Shown: in pieces, positions 53,092-62,325 of the stretch
Layout of the letters: every line of letters begins with the position of its first letter
Numbering within the stretch: position 1 is the first letter of the stretch
NCBI GenBank assembly: GCA_022071955.1
Contig: JAJVIM010000020.1
Coordinates: forward strand, 292,831-356,830
Direction: 5' to 3'
DNA from: Anaerolineae bacterium
GTDB lineage: Bacteria > Chloroflexota > Anaerolineae > 4572-78 > J111
Length of the DNA: 64,000 nucleotides
Notes under the pieces: model-generated
Seen by the model: only the letters and a program-made list of their open reading frames with translations
What the model was told of the DNA's origin: nothing
The model's database searches: none
Translations under genes and position numbers: made by a program

Positions 53092-55793
53092 AGTGAGTCT
53101 TCCTGTTGAGATTGGTCAGAAACCGGTTCAACCGGTAGGGTAACGGTAAACGAAGTGCCCTGGCCGGGCGTGCTATCCACGGTAATGGCGCCGCCGTGCT
53201 GCTCGATAATGCTGTAACTGATCGAAAGCCCCAGGCCGGTGCCCTGGCCTACTTCTTTGGTGGTGAAAAAGGGATCGAAAATTTTATCCAGATGTTCCGG
53301 GGCAATGCCGGGGCCGGTATCGCTGACGGTGAGGGTGATGGTGGGGGGCTGGCTGTTGGGGTTGGCGCGGGTGGCAATCATTAATTTGGCCGGCCGGCCC
53401 TGATTGTTGTCTTCTAGCATGGCCTGAACCCCGTTATTTAGCAAATTGACCACAATCTGTTTAACCTGGTTGATGTCCAGATAGAGCGGCGGCAGCTCTG
53501 ACAACGACTTTTCCAGATCGATTTTGTAGCTGACGCTTTTGGTGTACACCAAAAAAATGGCGTCTTCAATGAGCTGGTTCATATCGGCGGCCTGCCGCTT
53601 GGGCGAGCCGGTGCGGGCAAAATCCAGCAGGCCGCGCACAATATCGCGGGCGCGCTGGGCTTCGCGGTTAACCATGTCCAGATCATCGCGGGCCTCGCCG
53701 TCGATGGTGGTGCCCGGCGGGCTTTCCAGCAGCAGGCTGGTTAGCCCCAAAATGCTGGTGAGCGGGTTGTTGATTTCGTGGGCGATGCCCGCCGCCAGTT
53801 CACCCACGGCGGCCAGCTTGGCGCTCTGCACCAATTGCGATTGGGTTTGGGCCAGCCGCTCGATGGTTTTGGTTTTTTCGGCGTACAACTGTGCGTTTTC
53901 TATGGCTGTGGCTGCCGGAGCCGCCAGCGCTTGCAGCAATTCCTGGTCGTCCTGATTGAAGGTACCGTTACCTTTGTTCATTACTTCAATCGCGCCGATG
54001 GTGTGGCCTTTGGTTTGCAGCGGCACGCACAAAATTGAGCGGGTGGTAAAACCGCTGTGCTCGTCGATGCCGGGGAAAAAGCGCTGGTCGGTGTAAACAT
54101 CCGGCACAATCACCGGCTGGCCGTGTTCGGTAACCCAGCCGGCCACGCCCCGGCCGCGAGCCATGCGCACCCCAATCACCGAATCGGCGCCCTCACCGGA
54201 GGCAGCGGCAAACCACACATCCTGGCGTTGTTCATCCAGCAGCGCCACCGACGCGGCGGCCACGTTCATAATCTGGATGGCCTGGCTGGTAATGAGCGTG
54301 AGTATTTCCTGCAAATCCAGGCTGGAGGTGATGGCCTGGCCAATATCGTTGAGCGTTTTTAATTCCTGCACCCGGCGGTGAATGGCGTCGTACAGGCGGG
54401 CGTTTTCTATGGCAATGGCCAGTTGATCGGCCAGCGTTTCCAGCGCCGCCACGTGATACCGTTCAAAGGCATCGAGCTGGGTGCTTTGCAAATCCAGCAC
54501 GCCGATGGGTTTGGTGCCCAGCACAATGGGCACGCACAGTTCGGAGCGGATGGCCTGCTGGCCGCTGGCCGGAATGTAGCGCGGCTCATGCAGCACATCG
54601 TTGGCCACAACCGTTTTGCGCGTTGCTGCCACCCAGCCAACCAGTCCCTGCTCCATGCGGTAGGTAGAAATGTAATCCTCCGCACCGGCGGCCGGCTGGC
54701 TCATCGACGATTTGGCGTGCAGTTCAACCCAATCTGCGGTGGAGTTAACCAGATAAATGGCCGCGCCGTAAAACGTAAAGCTGCGCCGAATGGCCTGCAC
54801 CACAGTGCGGAGCATCGCATCCAGGCTGAGAATGGAGGTGGCGGCCTGGCTCACTTCATTAATGAGCGCCAATTGCACCGAGCGCTGCATTTGATTTTTA
54901 AAGAGGATGGCGTTTTCAAGGGCCATGCCAATTTGGTCGGCGGCGGCTTCAAGCAGAGGCAGTTGGTCGGGCGTGAAATGGCCGGGCGTATCGTGGCCCA
55001 GCAAATAGACGGCGCTGGCGTTGACCCGGCTCAAAAACAGCGGCAGCGCGATGACGGCGTGATCGGCGGCGGGCAGGTAGGGGGCGTTCAGCCAGCGCGA
55101 ATCCTGCCGGGTGCTGGTAACAATGGCCGGTTGTCGCTGCTGCAATACCCAACCCTCCAGCCCATTGGCTACCAATCGCTGGGCAAATTTGCGGCCAACC
55201 GTGCGGTTCAATTCTTCCCGACCCGGCTGCGTAGAGCGATAATACATCACCTGCTCGTCTTCCAGCACCAGCAGCGCGGCAAACGAGCCGTTCAGATAGG
55301 GCGCCAGCTCCAGCACTCGCTCAAACAGATCGTTGATGTCCAGTTGGCCGCTCAGAAATTGGGTAATGCCAAACAACAGCGGCAAATAATCAAGTTTCTG
55401 CGGTTCAATATCAAAATCAGGTGAGCGGTGCGGAAAGTGGCGGCTTAGCTGGTTCAGAACATCATCCGGGTTGCGGTCAAGATGATGCAGCGAAATATGG
55501 CGCGCGCGCAGCCAGGGCGGGAGTTCGTCTTTGGGGTTGGCGGAAAACACCAAAATGGTGGGTACGCGCACGTACTGGCCAGATCGAGGCTGGCGGGCCG
55601 TAGCAATATCCAGCAGCAGAATGTTGACCCCGGCCAGTTCCGAGATAAGGTCGGCATCCTGGCTCAGCAAAACGGTCTGATAGCCTTGTTCTTGCAGGGT
55701 GGGGCGCAGGGCGGCCAGCCGGTCCCCGTCAATTAACGCGATGCGGATAGAGTGTTGGGCGAGCTTCACAAATTGCTGATCCTGCACTCTCAT
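53070..55793 (-). CDS. Pseudo-receiver-GAFx3 histidine kinase, 907 aa
   Basis: The N-terminus (about 15-110) folds like a receiver but is degenerate: IALIDGD replaces the acidic pair, ILLLDIATA keeps an Asp without MP, and the LTKP Lys is missing. Three GAF-like domains follow (about 130-640). HisKA has LAAGIAHEINNPLTSILGL, and the ATPase has NLLNNGVQAM, DTGPGIAPEHL and GTGLGLSISYSII. It heads the three-gene unit with the REC-GAF-PAS kinase and the OmpR-type regulator. A good promoter lies about 45 bases upstream. With a dead receiver it cannot be switched by phosphotransfer at that domain; GAF ligands are the likely inputs. Confidence 0.9.
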   Translation of the reverse strand: MRVQDQQFVKLAQHSIRIALIDGDRLAALRPTLQEQGYQTVLLSQDADLISELAGVNILLLDIATARQPRSGQYVRVPTILVFSANPKDELPPWLRARHISLHHLDRNPDDVLNQLSRHFPHRSPDFDIEPQKLDYLPLLFGITQFLSGQLDINDLFERVLELAPYLNGSFAALLVLEDEQVMYYRSTQPGREELNRTVGRKFAQRLVANGLEGWVLQQRQPAIVTSTRQDSRWLNAPYLPAADHAVIALPLFLSRVNASAVYLLGHDTPGHFTPDQLPLLEAAADQIGMALENAILFKNQMQRSVQLALINEVSQAATSILSLDAMLRTVVQAIRRSFTFYGAAIYLVNSTADWVELHAKSSMSQPAAGAEDYISTYRMEQGLVGWVAATRKTVVANDVLHEPRYIPASGQQAIRSELCVPIVLGTKPIGVLDLQSTQLDAFERYHVAALETLADQLAIAIENARLYDAIHRRVQELKTLNDIGQAITSSLDLQEILTLITSQAIQIMNVAAASVALLDEQRQDVWFAAASGEGADSVIGVRMARGRGVAGWVTEHGQPVIVPDVYTDQRFFPGIDEHSGFTTRSILCVPLQTKGHTIGAIEVMNKGNGTFNQDDQELLQALAAPAATAIENAQLYAEKTKTIERLAQTQSQLVQSAKLAAVGELAAGIAHEINNPLTSILGLTSLLLESPPGTTIDGEARDDLDMVNREAQRARDIVRGLLDFARTGSPKRQAADMNQLIEDAIFLVYTKSVSYKIDLEKSLSELPPLYLDINQVKQIVVNLLNNGVQAMLEDNNQGRPAKLMIATRANPNSQPPTITLTVSDTGPGIAPEHLDKIFDPFFTTKEVGQGTGLGLSISYSIIEQHGGAITVDSTPGQGTSFTVTLPVEPVSDQSQQEDSLWQANEF

Positions 55794-55835
55794 GGTTGTA
55801 AACGTGCCTTAACGAATTTAACATTTGACCCGTAC

Positions 55836-55864
55836 AGTATAACACGACCGTAAACGGGTCGCAA
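55836..55864 (-). promoter_or_regulatory. Sigma70-type promoter of the kinase operon, with inverted repeat
   Basis: On the minus strand: TTGCGA, 17-base spacer, TATACT. A 7-bp inverted repeat, GACCCGT (55827-55833) and ACGGGTC (55854-55860), brackets the -10 region and could be an operator. Confidence 0.65.
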
Positions 55865-55877
55865 CAGGATTTTGTGG

Positions 55878-57137
55878 CTACCGGGCAGGCTGCGGCTTAA
55901 GGTAATAAACCGTGTGAACCAGCCAAACCACCGCTGTTGCGGCGCTAACCAGGCCCATTGCCAGGGCAATCTGGTTGGGACTCCAGCCCAGGTTATCGCT
56001 GGCCCAGCCGGCCCACAAGGTTGAGGTTGACGAGGCCAGAGTCATCATGGCCATATCAAAAGCGAAAACCCGGCCCAGATAGTTGGGCGGCACCGAGAGT
56101 TGCAGCAGCGACGAGGCGTACACCCAGTTAATGCCGGTGCCGATGGTGCGGATAAACGTGGCCAGCAGCACAATGGGCAGCGACGCACCCCAACCCAGCA
56201 ACAGATAGCCGGCCAGCATCGCCAGATAGCCCACAAAAATGGCCCAATACATGGGCGATTTTTCGTCGCCGGTAATGCGGCGAGCCACCACCGGGCCAAG
56301 GCCGGTGCCCAATCCTACCGCTAAATAGATTAGCCCCAGCGTGCCCGAGGCATCACGCCCCAGCGGAAATATCTGTTCCGCAAAGGCCACCTGCACAATT
56401 TCAATCCCGCCAAAAGCCAGCGCCGACGACGCTTTTAGCAGGGCCACCATCAGCGTGCCCGGCCGGTCCCACAGATAGCGCAGCCCGTCCACAAACATGC
56501 CCCAGCCGGGGCTGCCCGGCTGGTCGCCGGTATCGATCAGGCTGGCCCGATCGCTCAGGCGGGTAATGAACCAGGCCGACAGCAGGAACGTGGCCGAGTC
56601 GATGACAAAGGCGCTGGTGATGCCCAATGCCGCGGTGGCCAGCCCGCCGAGCGCCGCGCCGAGCGCCAGCATGGTGCTCCAGGTAACGCTGGCCAGCGCG
56701 TTGGCCGTAACCAGATTCCGGTAATCGACAATGCCGGGCAGGATGGCGGCCCGGGTCGGCTCAAAAAAAGCGCTGATACTCAACTGCAATACGGTGAGCA
56801 CGTACAACAGCCACACATCCTGCGGGGTGCGCACCAGCAAAAAACCGAGCACAATCACGGCCCGCAGCAGGTCGCTGGCAATCAAAATTTTGCGCCGGTC
56901 AAAACGGTCGGCCACCACGCCCACTACCGGCCCCAGCAAAAAAGGCGGCAGCAGCCGGGCAATGAACAGGCCGCCAATGGCCAGCCCCGAGCCGGAGAGT
57001 TGGGCCACCAGCGCCGCCGAGGCGATCAGGTTAAACCAATCGCCCAACTGGCTGATAATCTGGCTAAACCACAACCGCCGGAAATCGTGATTCTGTTTGA
57101 CTAAGTTGACGTAACTGCTAAGAAATGATGTGTGCAT
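55878..57137 (-). CDS. MFS exporter (MFS_3/EntS-like)
   Basis: 419-residue membrane transporter of the subgroup starting with FRRLWFSQIISQLGDWF, the signature of EntS/MFS_3-type exporters. Motif A is GVVADRFDRRKIL, and FFEPTRAAILPGIV follows helix 4. Twelve helices are expected. Relatives export siderophores or macrolides; the substrate here is unknown. No good ribosome site precedes the ATG. It is divergent from the aldolase-like gene and downstream on the same strand lies a signalling operon with its own promoter. Confidence 0.88.
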   Translation of the reverse strand: MHTSFLSSYVNLVKQNHDFRRLWFSQIISQLGDWFNLIASAALVAQLSGSGLAIGGLFIARLLPPFLLGPVVGVVADRFDRRKILIASDLLRAVIVLGFLLVRTPQDVWLLYVLTVLQLSISAFFEPTRAAILPGIVDYRNLVTANALASVTWSTMLALGAALGGLATAALGITSAFVIDSATFLLSAWFITRLSDRASLIDTGDQPGSPGWGMFVDGLRYLWDRPGTLMVALLKASSALAFGGIEIVQVAFAEQIFPLGRDASGTLGLIYLAVGLGTGLGPVVARRITGDEKSPMYWAIFVGYLAMLAGYLLLGWGASLPIVLLATFIRTIGTGINWVYASSLLQLSVPPNYLGRVFAFDMAMMTLASSTSTLWAGWASDNLGWSPNQIALAMGLVSAATAVVWLVHTVYYLKPQPAR

Positions 57138-57161
57138 GGGCGGAATTTTTGACAGGTGGCA

Positions 57162-57191
57162 AGTATATCATACCGCCGGTACTCCGGCCAA
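57162..57191 (-). promoter_or_regulatory. Possible promoter of the MFS exporter
   Basis: Minus strand TTGGCC, 18-base spacer, TATACT, about 25 bases before the start codon. The -35 matches only in part. It shares the 130-base divergent region with the aldolase-like gene promoter. Confidence 0.4.
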
Positions 57192-57197
57192 CATGGG

Positions 57198-57225
57198 TTG
57201 ACTCTGATTTGAATTGGGCCATAAT
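57198..57225 (+). promoter_or_regulatory. Promoter of the aldolase-like gene
   Basis: TTGACT, 16-base spacer, CATAAT (5 of 6 matches in each hexamer). It lies 41 bases before the start, followed by the ribosome site GAAAGGAA. Confidence 0.65.
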
Positions 57226-57266
57226 AAAACAGTTTTGCAATACTCATCCCGAAAGGAATCTACCCA

Positions 57267-57929
57267 ATGTCCAAACCCTCAGAAGGCGTCATCAAATTTC
57301 AACTCGATTTTACGCCGGCCCCGGCTTTGCCGGCAGCCGAACTGGCCGAACTCAATGCCTGGCGCAAAATTATGTTTCAGCTTGACCTCATTGGTCAGCA
57401 GCCGGACCGCTACGCAGGTTACGGCTTTGGCAACATCAGCCGCCGGCTGCGCGGTGAGCGGTTTGTTATTTCTGGCACGCAAACGGGCGGTCTGCCCAAC
57501 CTGTTGGCCGAGCATTACGCCGTGGTGCTGGCCTGCATGCCCCACCTGAACCGGCTAACGGCTCAAGGGCCAATCAAACCCTCCGCCGAGTCGTTGACCC
57601 ACGGTGCGGTTTACGCCCTTGACGAAACCGCCAACTGGGTGATGCACGCCCATTCGCCGCACATTTGGCGGCACGCGGCGGCGCTTAATTTGCCAACCAC
57701 TCACCCGGAGGTGCCTTACGGTTCGGTGGAAATGGCCGCCGAAGTGGAGCGCCTGTTTGCCGAGACGCCGGTTAAAGAGACACGCATTTTTTCAATGGGC
57801 GGCCACGAGGACGGCATCGTCACCTTTGGGCCATCGGCGTTGGCGGCCGGGCAAGTGATGCTCACGGCGCTGGCTCGGGCCTATCAGTTAGGGATGATCT
57901 CTTTGCAGGGGGCAGGAGCTGAAGGATGA
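57267..57929 (+). CDS. Class II aldolase/adducin-family protein
   Basis: 220-residue cytoplasmic protein of the zinc-dependent class II aldolase/adducin fold. Visible motifs are GFGNISRRL near residue 52, the SGTQTGG phosphate-type loop, SAESLTHGAVY, the metal ligands in VMHAHSPHIW, and a third His in MGGHEDGIVTFG. In canonical members a Glu/His set binds zinc for aldol cleavage of sugar phosphates. Here the segment SAESLTHGAVY supplies Glu in the expected place. The substrate cannot be named; a sugar or thiosugar phosphate step is a reasonable guess. It is a single gene with its own promoter. Confidence 0.8.
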   Translation: MSKPSEGVIKFQLDFTPAPALPAAELAELNAWRKIMFQLDLIGQQPDRYAGYGFGNISRRLRGERFVISGTQTGGLPNLLAEHYAVVLACMPHLNRLTAQGPIKPSAESLTHGAVYALDETANWVMHAHSPHIWRHAAALNLPTTHPEVPYGSVEMAAEVERLFAETPVKETRIFSMGGHEDGIVTFGPSALAAGQVMLTALARAYQLGMISLQGAGAEG

Positions 57930-58047
57930 GGGGCGCAGGGGCGCAATTCATAATATGCTGCCCGCCACGCGCAACACGCAATTTGCCATTCGCAACCGGA
58001 CTCCTGCGTTGTTATCAATTTGTACATCTTACGTTGGGATGGTAGAA

Positions 58048-58076
58048 TTTACATAATTCAAGTTTTGCGGTATAAT
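58048..58076 (+). promoter_or_regulatory. Strong sigma70-type promoter
   Basis: TTTACA, 17-base spacer, TATAAT, about 108 bases before the single-pass membrane protein gene, leaving a leader of roughly 100 bases. The remainder of the 57930-58184 gap has GCCCGCCACGCGCAAC-type sequence like the repeats near 12.7 kb and no gene. Confidence 0.7.
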
Positions 58077-58184
58077 CACCCCTATATATAGTGTCTATCC
58101 TGTAAACCGATCCCAGATGTAGTACAACTTGAAATCTTCGGCTTGACGTGGCAGTAATCAGGGCAGTAAAAACAGGTGGATTGA

Positions 58185-59279
58185 ATGTCGATAGACCGGC
58201 ACCTTCAGGAAAAAATATATCGCCTGGAAACGCTCCGCAAATATCAGGCGTATTACGGGCCAAACACGCCGCAGCAAATTATCGCTGAGATCAACCAGTT
58301 AGAAGCCGAGCTGCGCCGGATGCTCAAGGCCGATGTGACCCGGCCAACCAAAGTTGCGCCCAGATTTTCCGGGCAGAAACCGCGACAGGCTGCCCGCGCA
58401 AAACAGCCGCAGCCGCCGGCCAAAAAGAAAGCGGCTGCCAAAAGCGCCCAGCCCGCGGCCAGGCAACAGTCGCAGCTAACTACCGACCTGCTGGCGACGG
58501 TGGCGTTTGTGGGGCTGGTATTGCTGCTCGGAACAATTGTGTTTATTGCCTATCTGGAGTCTCGCCCCAGCAGTAACGCCGCGCTGGCTCAATCTAACAA
58601 CCCATCGGCCGGGGTGATTTTGCGCCCTACCTTTACGCCAACTGTTAATCCCAACGCGCCGGGCGGCGCTGAAGCCGCCGGGATGGTTGTGGCCGATAAC
58701 TCGCTGCTGCCGCCGGCCCAACGCGAACCCACCCCGCTGCCCACAATGGTGCCCACTCTCACCCCCAGCCCGGCGCCGCTGCCCACCGATACCCCAACGC
58801 CGTTGCCCACCAACACCCCGCCGCCAACGCTGCCGCCGCCTCCGCCGCAACCAACGGCAACACCCGCGCCGCCAACGCCCGTCCCCGCGCCCACATTTCC
58901 GTTTAGTGTTACGGAACAGGGCAACCGTATGTTTCAGAGTACCAGCTACCACGGCATTACTATTTATGTGGCCATTGTTTCAGAGGGGAACATCCCGATG
59001 GGCGGCTACAAAATTGTGGGTGATCACGTACCTTCCGGGCAGCACGCCGAAAGCGCCCTCAGCACCTGGAATTGGAGTGTGACCAACTGTCTGGATTGCG
59101 ATTACGTAAAATTTGGTAATGTTAAATTTGAACCGGGCTCTTTTGAGGATGGCACCTGGAATATCTACGTGGCCGACGAGGCCGGCAACAAATTGTCGGA
59201 TGTTGTGCCGCTCTCGTACTCGGCCGACCCGGCCCAGTGGGTGTGGGATTTTGTTATTTTTCAGCGTAACTCATCGTAA
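58185..59279 (+). CDS. Single-pass membrane protein with cytoplasmic helical hairpin and TPTP stalk
   Basis: 364 residues of unknown function. The N-terminus is a charged helical hairpin (KIYRLETLRKYQAYYGPNTP then IIAEINQLEAELRRML). I recall the YYGPxTPxxI turn pattern from N-termini of other Chloroflexota proteins, where it may mediate protein contacts. A basic Ala/Lys/Gln linker leads to one membrane helix (LLATVAFVGLVLLLGTIVFIA, about residues 105-125). Outside are a Thr/Pro stalk (TPSPAPLPTDTPTPLP) and a beta-rich domain with two close cysteines (TNCLDCDYVKF). Topology: N-terminus inside. AGGTGG precedes the ATG. The C-terminal domain resembles that of the lipoprotein at 18490-19296 in layout. 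Confidence 0.75.
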   Translation: MSIDRHLQEKIYRLETLRKYQAYYGPNTPQQIIAEINQLEAELRRMLKADVTRPTKVAPRFSGQKPRQAARAKQPQPPAKKKAAAKSAQPAARQQSQLTTDLLATVAFVGLVLLLGTIVFIAYLESRPSSNAALAQSNNPSAGVILRPTFTPTVNPNAPGGAEAAGMVVADNSLLPPAQREPTPLPTMVPTLTPSPAPLPTDTPTPLPTNTPPPTLPPPPPQPTATPAPPTPVPAPTFPFSVTEQGNRMFQSTSYHGITIYVAIVSEGNIPMGGYKIVGDHVPSGQHAESALSTWNWSVTNCLDCDYVKFGNVKFEPGSFEDGTWNIYVADEAGNKLSDVVPLSYSADPAQWVWDFVIFQRNSS

Positions 59280-59289
59280 TCAGTCCAAT

Positions 59290-59322
59290 AAAAAAAGCCC
59301 CGGATCATCCGGGGCTTTTTTT
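59290..59322. terminator. Bidirectional terminator between convergent genes
   Basis: AAAAAAGCCCCGGA, a TCA loop, and TCCGGGGCTTTTTT: a 14-bp palindromic stem with A- and T-runs on either side. It serves both the membrane-protein gene and the hybrid kinase on the opposite strand. Confidence 0.92.
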
Positions 59323-61825
59323 ATGGTGTATCCAGCACCTGGCGAACTTTGGCCACCAGCTCGCCGGGCGAAAACGGTTTCTGCAAAAAAACAATCTCGG
59401 GATCGAGCACCCCGTAGTGTGAAATGGCATCGTTACTGTAGCCCGACGTAAAAATAACCTTGATATTGGGGTTGATTTCGCTCACCCGGTCAGCCAATTC
59501 TTTGCCGCCCATCTGCGGCATCACAATATCGGTGAGGAGCAGGTGGATCTCGCCCTCGTGGTTTTTAAACAGCGTCAGCGCCTCTTGGCCGTTGGTAGCT
59601 TTGATTACGCTGTACCCCTGGGCGGTTAATGTTAGCGTCACCAATTCCCGCACCGCCGAACTGTCTTCTACCAGCAACACCGTTTCCGTCCCCTTAGAAA
59701 GTTCTTCCGCGCCGGTTTCGGTTGGGACATCGATGACGGTATCGGTGGCGCGGGGCAGGTAAATTTCAAAGGTTGAACCTTCACCCTCGCGGCTGTAAAC
59801 CTGAATATCGCCGCCATTTTGCTTGACAATGCCGTACACGGTAGCCAATCCCAGGCCGGTCCCCTTGCCGTGTTCTTTGGTGGTAAAGAACGGCTCAAAA
59901 ATCCGGCTTTTGACGGTTTCGTTCATCCCCACACCGGTGTCAATTACCGACAGCACCACGTAATCACCGGGCTGCAATCTGAGCAGATCGGCGGTTTGAT
60001 TTTTGATTTGTATATTGGCCGTTTCAAGGGTAAGTTGGCCGCCGGTGGGCATGGCGTCGCGGGCGTTTACGGCTAAATTGACAATAATCTGTTCAACCTG
60101 CGATGGGTCCAGTTTAATCGACCACAGTTGCGGGTGCAGCCGGGTTTGCAGGTTGATGTCTTCGCCAATGATGCGGCGCAGCATTTTGTCAATTTCGGTC
60201 ACGGTATCGTTCAGATTGATAACCTGCGGTTCAACAATCTGTTTTCGGCTAAAAACGAGCAGTTGCCGGATCAGGTTGGCCGCGCTTTCGCCGGAGGCCA
60301 CAATCCGGCTGGCCATGTCCTGAAACGGGCTGTCTTTGGGCAGCCGAAACTGCATCAGTTCGGCAAAGCCATTAATGGCCATCAGCAGGTTGTTAAAATC
60401 GTGGGCAATGCCGGCGGTTAGCTGGCCAATCGCTTCCATTTTTTGAGCCTGCCGGTACTGTTTTTCAAGCGCAAGCTCGCGGGTAACATCAACCTGGGTG
60501 CTCACGTAATTTACAATTTTGCCGTTGTCATCTTTAACCGGCGTAATGGTTGTTTTGGTGGTAATTGGGGAGCCATCTTTGGTTTGACTGGTGATGTTGC
60601 CCTGCCACACCTGCCCCGCCCGAATAGTTGACCAGATTGCATCGTAAAAGGCGGTGTCGTGGGTGTCGTTGGGCAAAATAAAAGGGCGCTTGCCGATAAC
60701 CTCAACCCGGGCAAATCCGGTAATTTGCTCAAAAGCGGGGTTGGCGTACAGAATTGTGCCCTGCTCATCGGTCACTACAATAATATCGGCGGCCTGATTG
60801 ATGGCGGTGCTCAACAGCCGTCGTTCTTCGTTGAGCCAGGCTTTGGCCACCGCCCCGGCTACCTGATCGCTCACACTCCAGGCCAGGTTTACCTCACTGC
60901 TGGTGAATTGGCGGGGCGAATAAAAATATATTTCCAGACTGCCAATGACCTCATCTTCAACAATTAATGGGATCAACAACATGGCGGCGATGCCCAATTT
61001 TTCCATCCACTTGCTAAACGCTGCGCCATATAAATCTACTTGCGCGTGCGGCAAAACCAGAGGCGCGCGAGTTTGCAGCAGGTATTGAGCAACTACATCG
61101 CCCTCAACTCGAGTCACCCGGTTTCTGACCGAAGGTTGATCGCCCAGCACGTACTCGCTTACAACCATCGCCGTAGATTTGTCTTTGCTGAACATGCTGG
61201 CGCTCACACACGGCGCCAAAAAATTTTCGGCCAGCTCGCGGCAGGCCAGTTCCAAAAAAGAGTTGGGGTCAAAATTAGCGGTCGCGGCCGCAGCGATTTT
61301 ATCGAGCAGCTCCAGTTTTTTGCTGTGCTGCTTTATTTTGGCTTCCGCCTTTTTCCATTCGGTGATATCGCGGGTAATACTCAAAATATGAGGTTCATCG
61401 TCAAGGTTGATGATTTTGGCCGAAATTAATCCGGCGCGGATGTTACCCGTTTTTGTCTCAAACTCAATTTCCATATTCGAGACGATACCGTGCGTTGCCA
61501 GTTCGGTTACAAACCTGTCACGATTAACGGGGTTGCGCCAAATATTGATTTCAAGAGAAGTCCGGCCAATAACCTCGGCGCGGCTATAACCGGTGATGGT
61601 TTCAAAGCCGTCGTTAACTTCAACATATTGGCCGTTATTCAGGCGGGAAACGACAACGGCGTCGGGGCTGGTTTTAAAGGCGGTCTCGACCAGCGCTTTG
61701 TGGTGGTGCAGGTCAGCGATAACCTGCCGGGCTTGAGCCTCGGCCGCTTCGAGCGTGGCGATACGTTGCCGAAGGGTTGAAATCTCTTGAAGAAGCTGAG
61801 CTTTGGTTTCGTTCTCGTCTTCCAT
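59321..61825 (-). CDS. PAS-GAF-PAS hybrid histidine kinase with C-terminal receiver, 834 aa
   Basis: A coiled-coil start (QLLQEISTLRQRIATLEAAE), PAS (about 45-160, FKTSPDAVVVSRLNNG), GAF-like (about 170-330), PAS (about 340-460, INQAADIIVVTDEQG), HisKA (LTAGIAHDFNNLLMAINGFA), ATPase (NLAVNARDAMPTGG, DTGVGMNETV, GTGLGLATVYGIV) and a receiver (VLLVEDSSAVREL, LLLTDIVMPQMGG, LQKPFSP). The AHDFNN H-box marks the class of hybrid kinases that phosphorylate their own receiver. Soluble; a histidine phosphotransfer partner is not in the window. The ribosome site is weak. A bidirectional terminator abuts its stop codon. Confidence 0.92.
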   Translation of the reverse strand: MEDENETKAQLLQEISTLRQRIATLEAAEAQARQVIADLHHHKALVETAFKTSPDAVVVSRLNNGQYVEVNDGFETITGYSRAEVIGRTSLEINIWRNPVNRDRFVTELATHGIVSNMEIEFETKTGNIRAGLISAKIINLDDEPHILSITRDITEWKKAEAKIKQHSKKLELLDKIAAAATANFDPNSFLELACRELAENFLAPCVSASMFSKDKSTAMVVSEYVLGDQPSVRNRVTRVEGDVVAQYLLQTRAPLVLPHAQVDLYGAAFSKWMEKLGIAAMLLIPLIVEDEVIGSLEIYFYSPRQFTSSEVNLAWSVSDQVAGAVAKAWLNEERRLLSTAINQAADIIVVTDEQGTILYANPAFEQITGFARVEVIGKRPFILPNDTHDTAFYDAIWSTIRAGQVWQGNITSQTKDGSPITTKTTITPVKDDNGKIVNYVSTQVDVTRELALEKQYRQAQKMEAIGQLTAGIAHDFNNLLMAINGFAELMQFRLPKDSPFQDMASRIVASGESAANLIRQLLVFSRKQIVEPQVINLNDTVTEIDKMLRRIIGEDINLQTRLHPQLWSIKLDPSQVEQIIVNLAVNARDAMPTGGQLTLETANIQIKNQTADLLRLQPGDYVVLSVIDTGVGMNETVKSRIFEPFFTTKEHGKGTGLGLATVYGIVKQNGGDIQVYSREGEGSTFEIYLPRATDTVIDVPTETGAEELSKGTETVLLVEDSSAVRELVTLTLTAQGYSVIKATNGQEALTLFKNHEGEIHLLLTDIVMPQMGGKELADRVSEINPNIKVIFTSGYSNDAISHYGVLDPEIVFLQKPFSPGELVAKVRQVLDTP

Positions 61826-61964
61826 TAGCCCACGTCACTTTTTCTGCGATTGATGAGCTGTATCCTAGCACGATTGATTCCGGTATGCAAAGCATCCAAA
61901 ACAGTTTGTGGCAGAAATCTTTGACTATCGCGGGCAATTGTTGTAAGATGCTCAAAATTTATTT

Positions 61965-62049
61965 GGGCCGGTGGCGGAATGGCAGACGCAGGGGACTTAA
62001 AATCCCCCGAGGCTAATACCTCGTGTGGGTTCGACTCCCACCCGGCCCA
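61965..62049 (+). tRNA. tRNA-Leu (anticodon UAA)
   Basis: 85 bases with all arms: acceptor GGGCCGG/CCGGCCC, anticodon stem GGGGA/TCCCC around CTTAAAA (anticodon TAA, reading UUA), a long variable arm (CGAGGCTAATACCTCG), T-arm GTGGG TTCGACT CCCAC and discriminator A. The CCA end is not encoded. Its long variable arm and UAA anticodon fix it as leucine. The DNA beyond its 3' end looks foreign, as expected when a tRNA 3' end serves as an integration site. Confidence 0.95.
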
Positions 62050-62068
62050 TCCAATTGACAAAGTGAAG

Positions 62069-62105
62069 AACGGTCGCGCCGACGGTTGAGGTGTGACCGT
62101 TTTTA
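62069..62105 (+). terminator. Possible terminator after tRNA-Leu
   Basis: AACGGTC and GACCGTT (7 bp, 19-base loop) followed by TTTTATTT. The loop is long, and the hairpin overlaps the start of the decayed phage-like reading frame, so it may be fortuitous. Confidence 0.45.
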
Positions 62106-62324
62106 TTTGCTGCTGGCTGATGGCGATTTGTTGGAAGAGGTTGGCCAGCAGATCTCGCTGGGTGCGGGGGGAAGAAGATACATCCGGGCGACCCGGTAGC
62201 CAGCGCCGGTAACACGGTCAACTGTCGCTGCCGGCAGCTGCTGGTGGTCCCAGGAATTGGGCCCATCAAAACGCCAATGGACGTGCTGCTCGAACAGGAG
62301 AACAAGCGTCGTAAGCGAGCGTAG
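62099..62324 (+). pseudogene. Frameshifted C-terminal fragment resembling a phage head morphogenesis (Mu gpF/SPP1 gp7-type) protein
   Basis: Two frames join across a six-G run (62166-62171). The first reads LLLADGDLLEEVGQQISLGA. The second, from 62172, reads KKIHPGDPVASAGNTVNCRC and continues to the stop at 62322. The ending HPGDP...G(N)TVNCRC is like the C-terminus of minor head proteins of the Mu gpF/SPP1 gp7 group, where an xINCRC motif follows a HPGDP-like loop (family recalled, not searched). The rest of the gene is missing. One added base, or two removed, in the G run would restore one frame; that could also be a sequencing error. It is next to the tRNA 3' end. Confidence 0.45.
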
Positions 62325-62325
62325 A

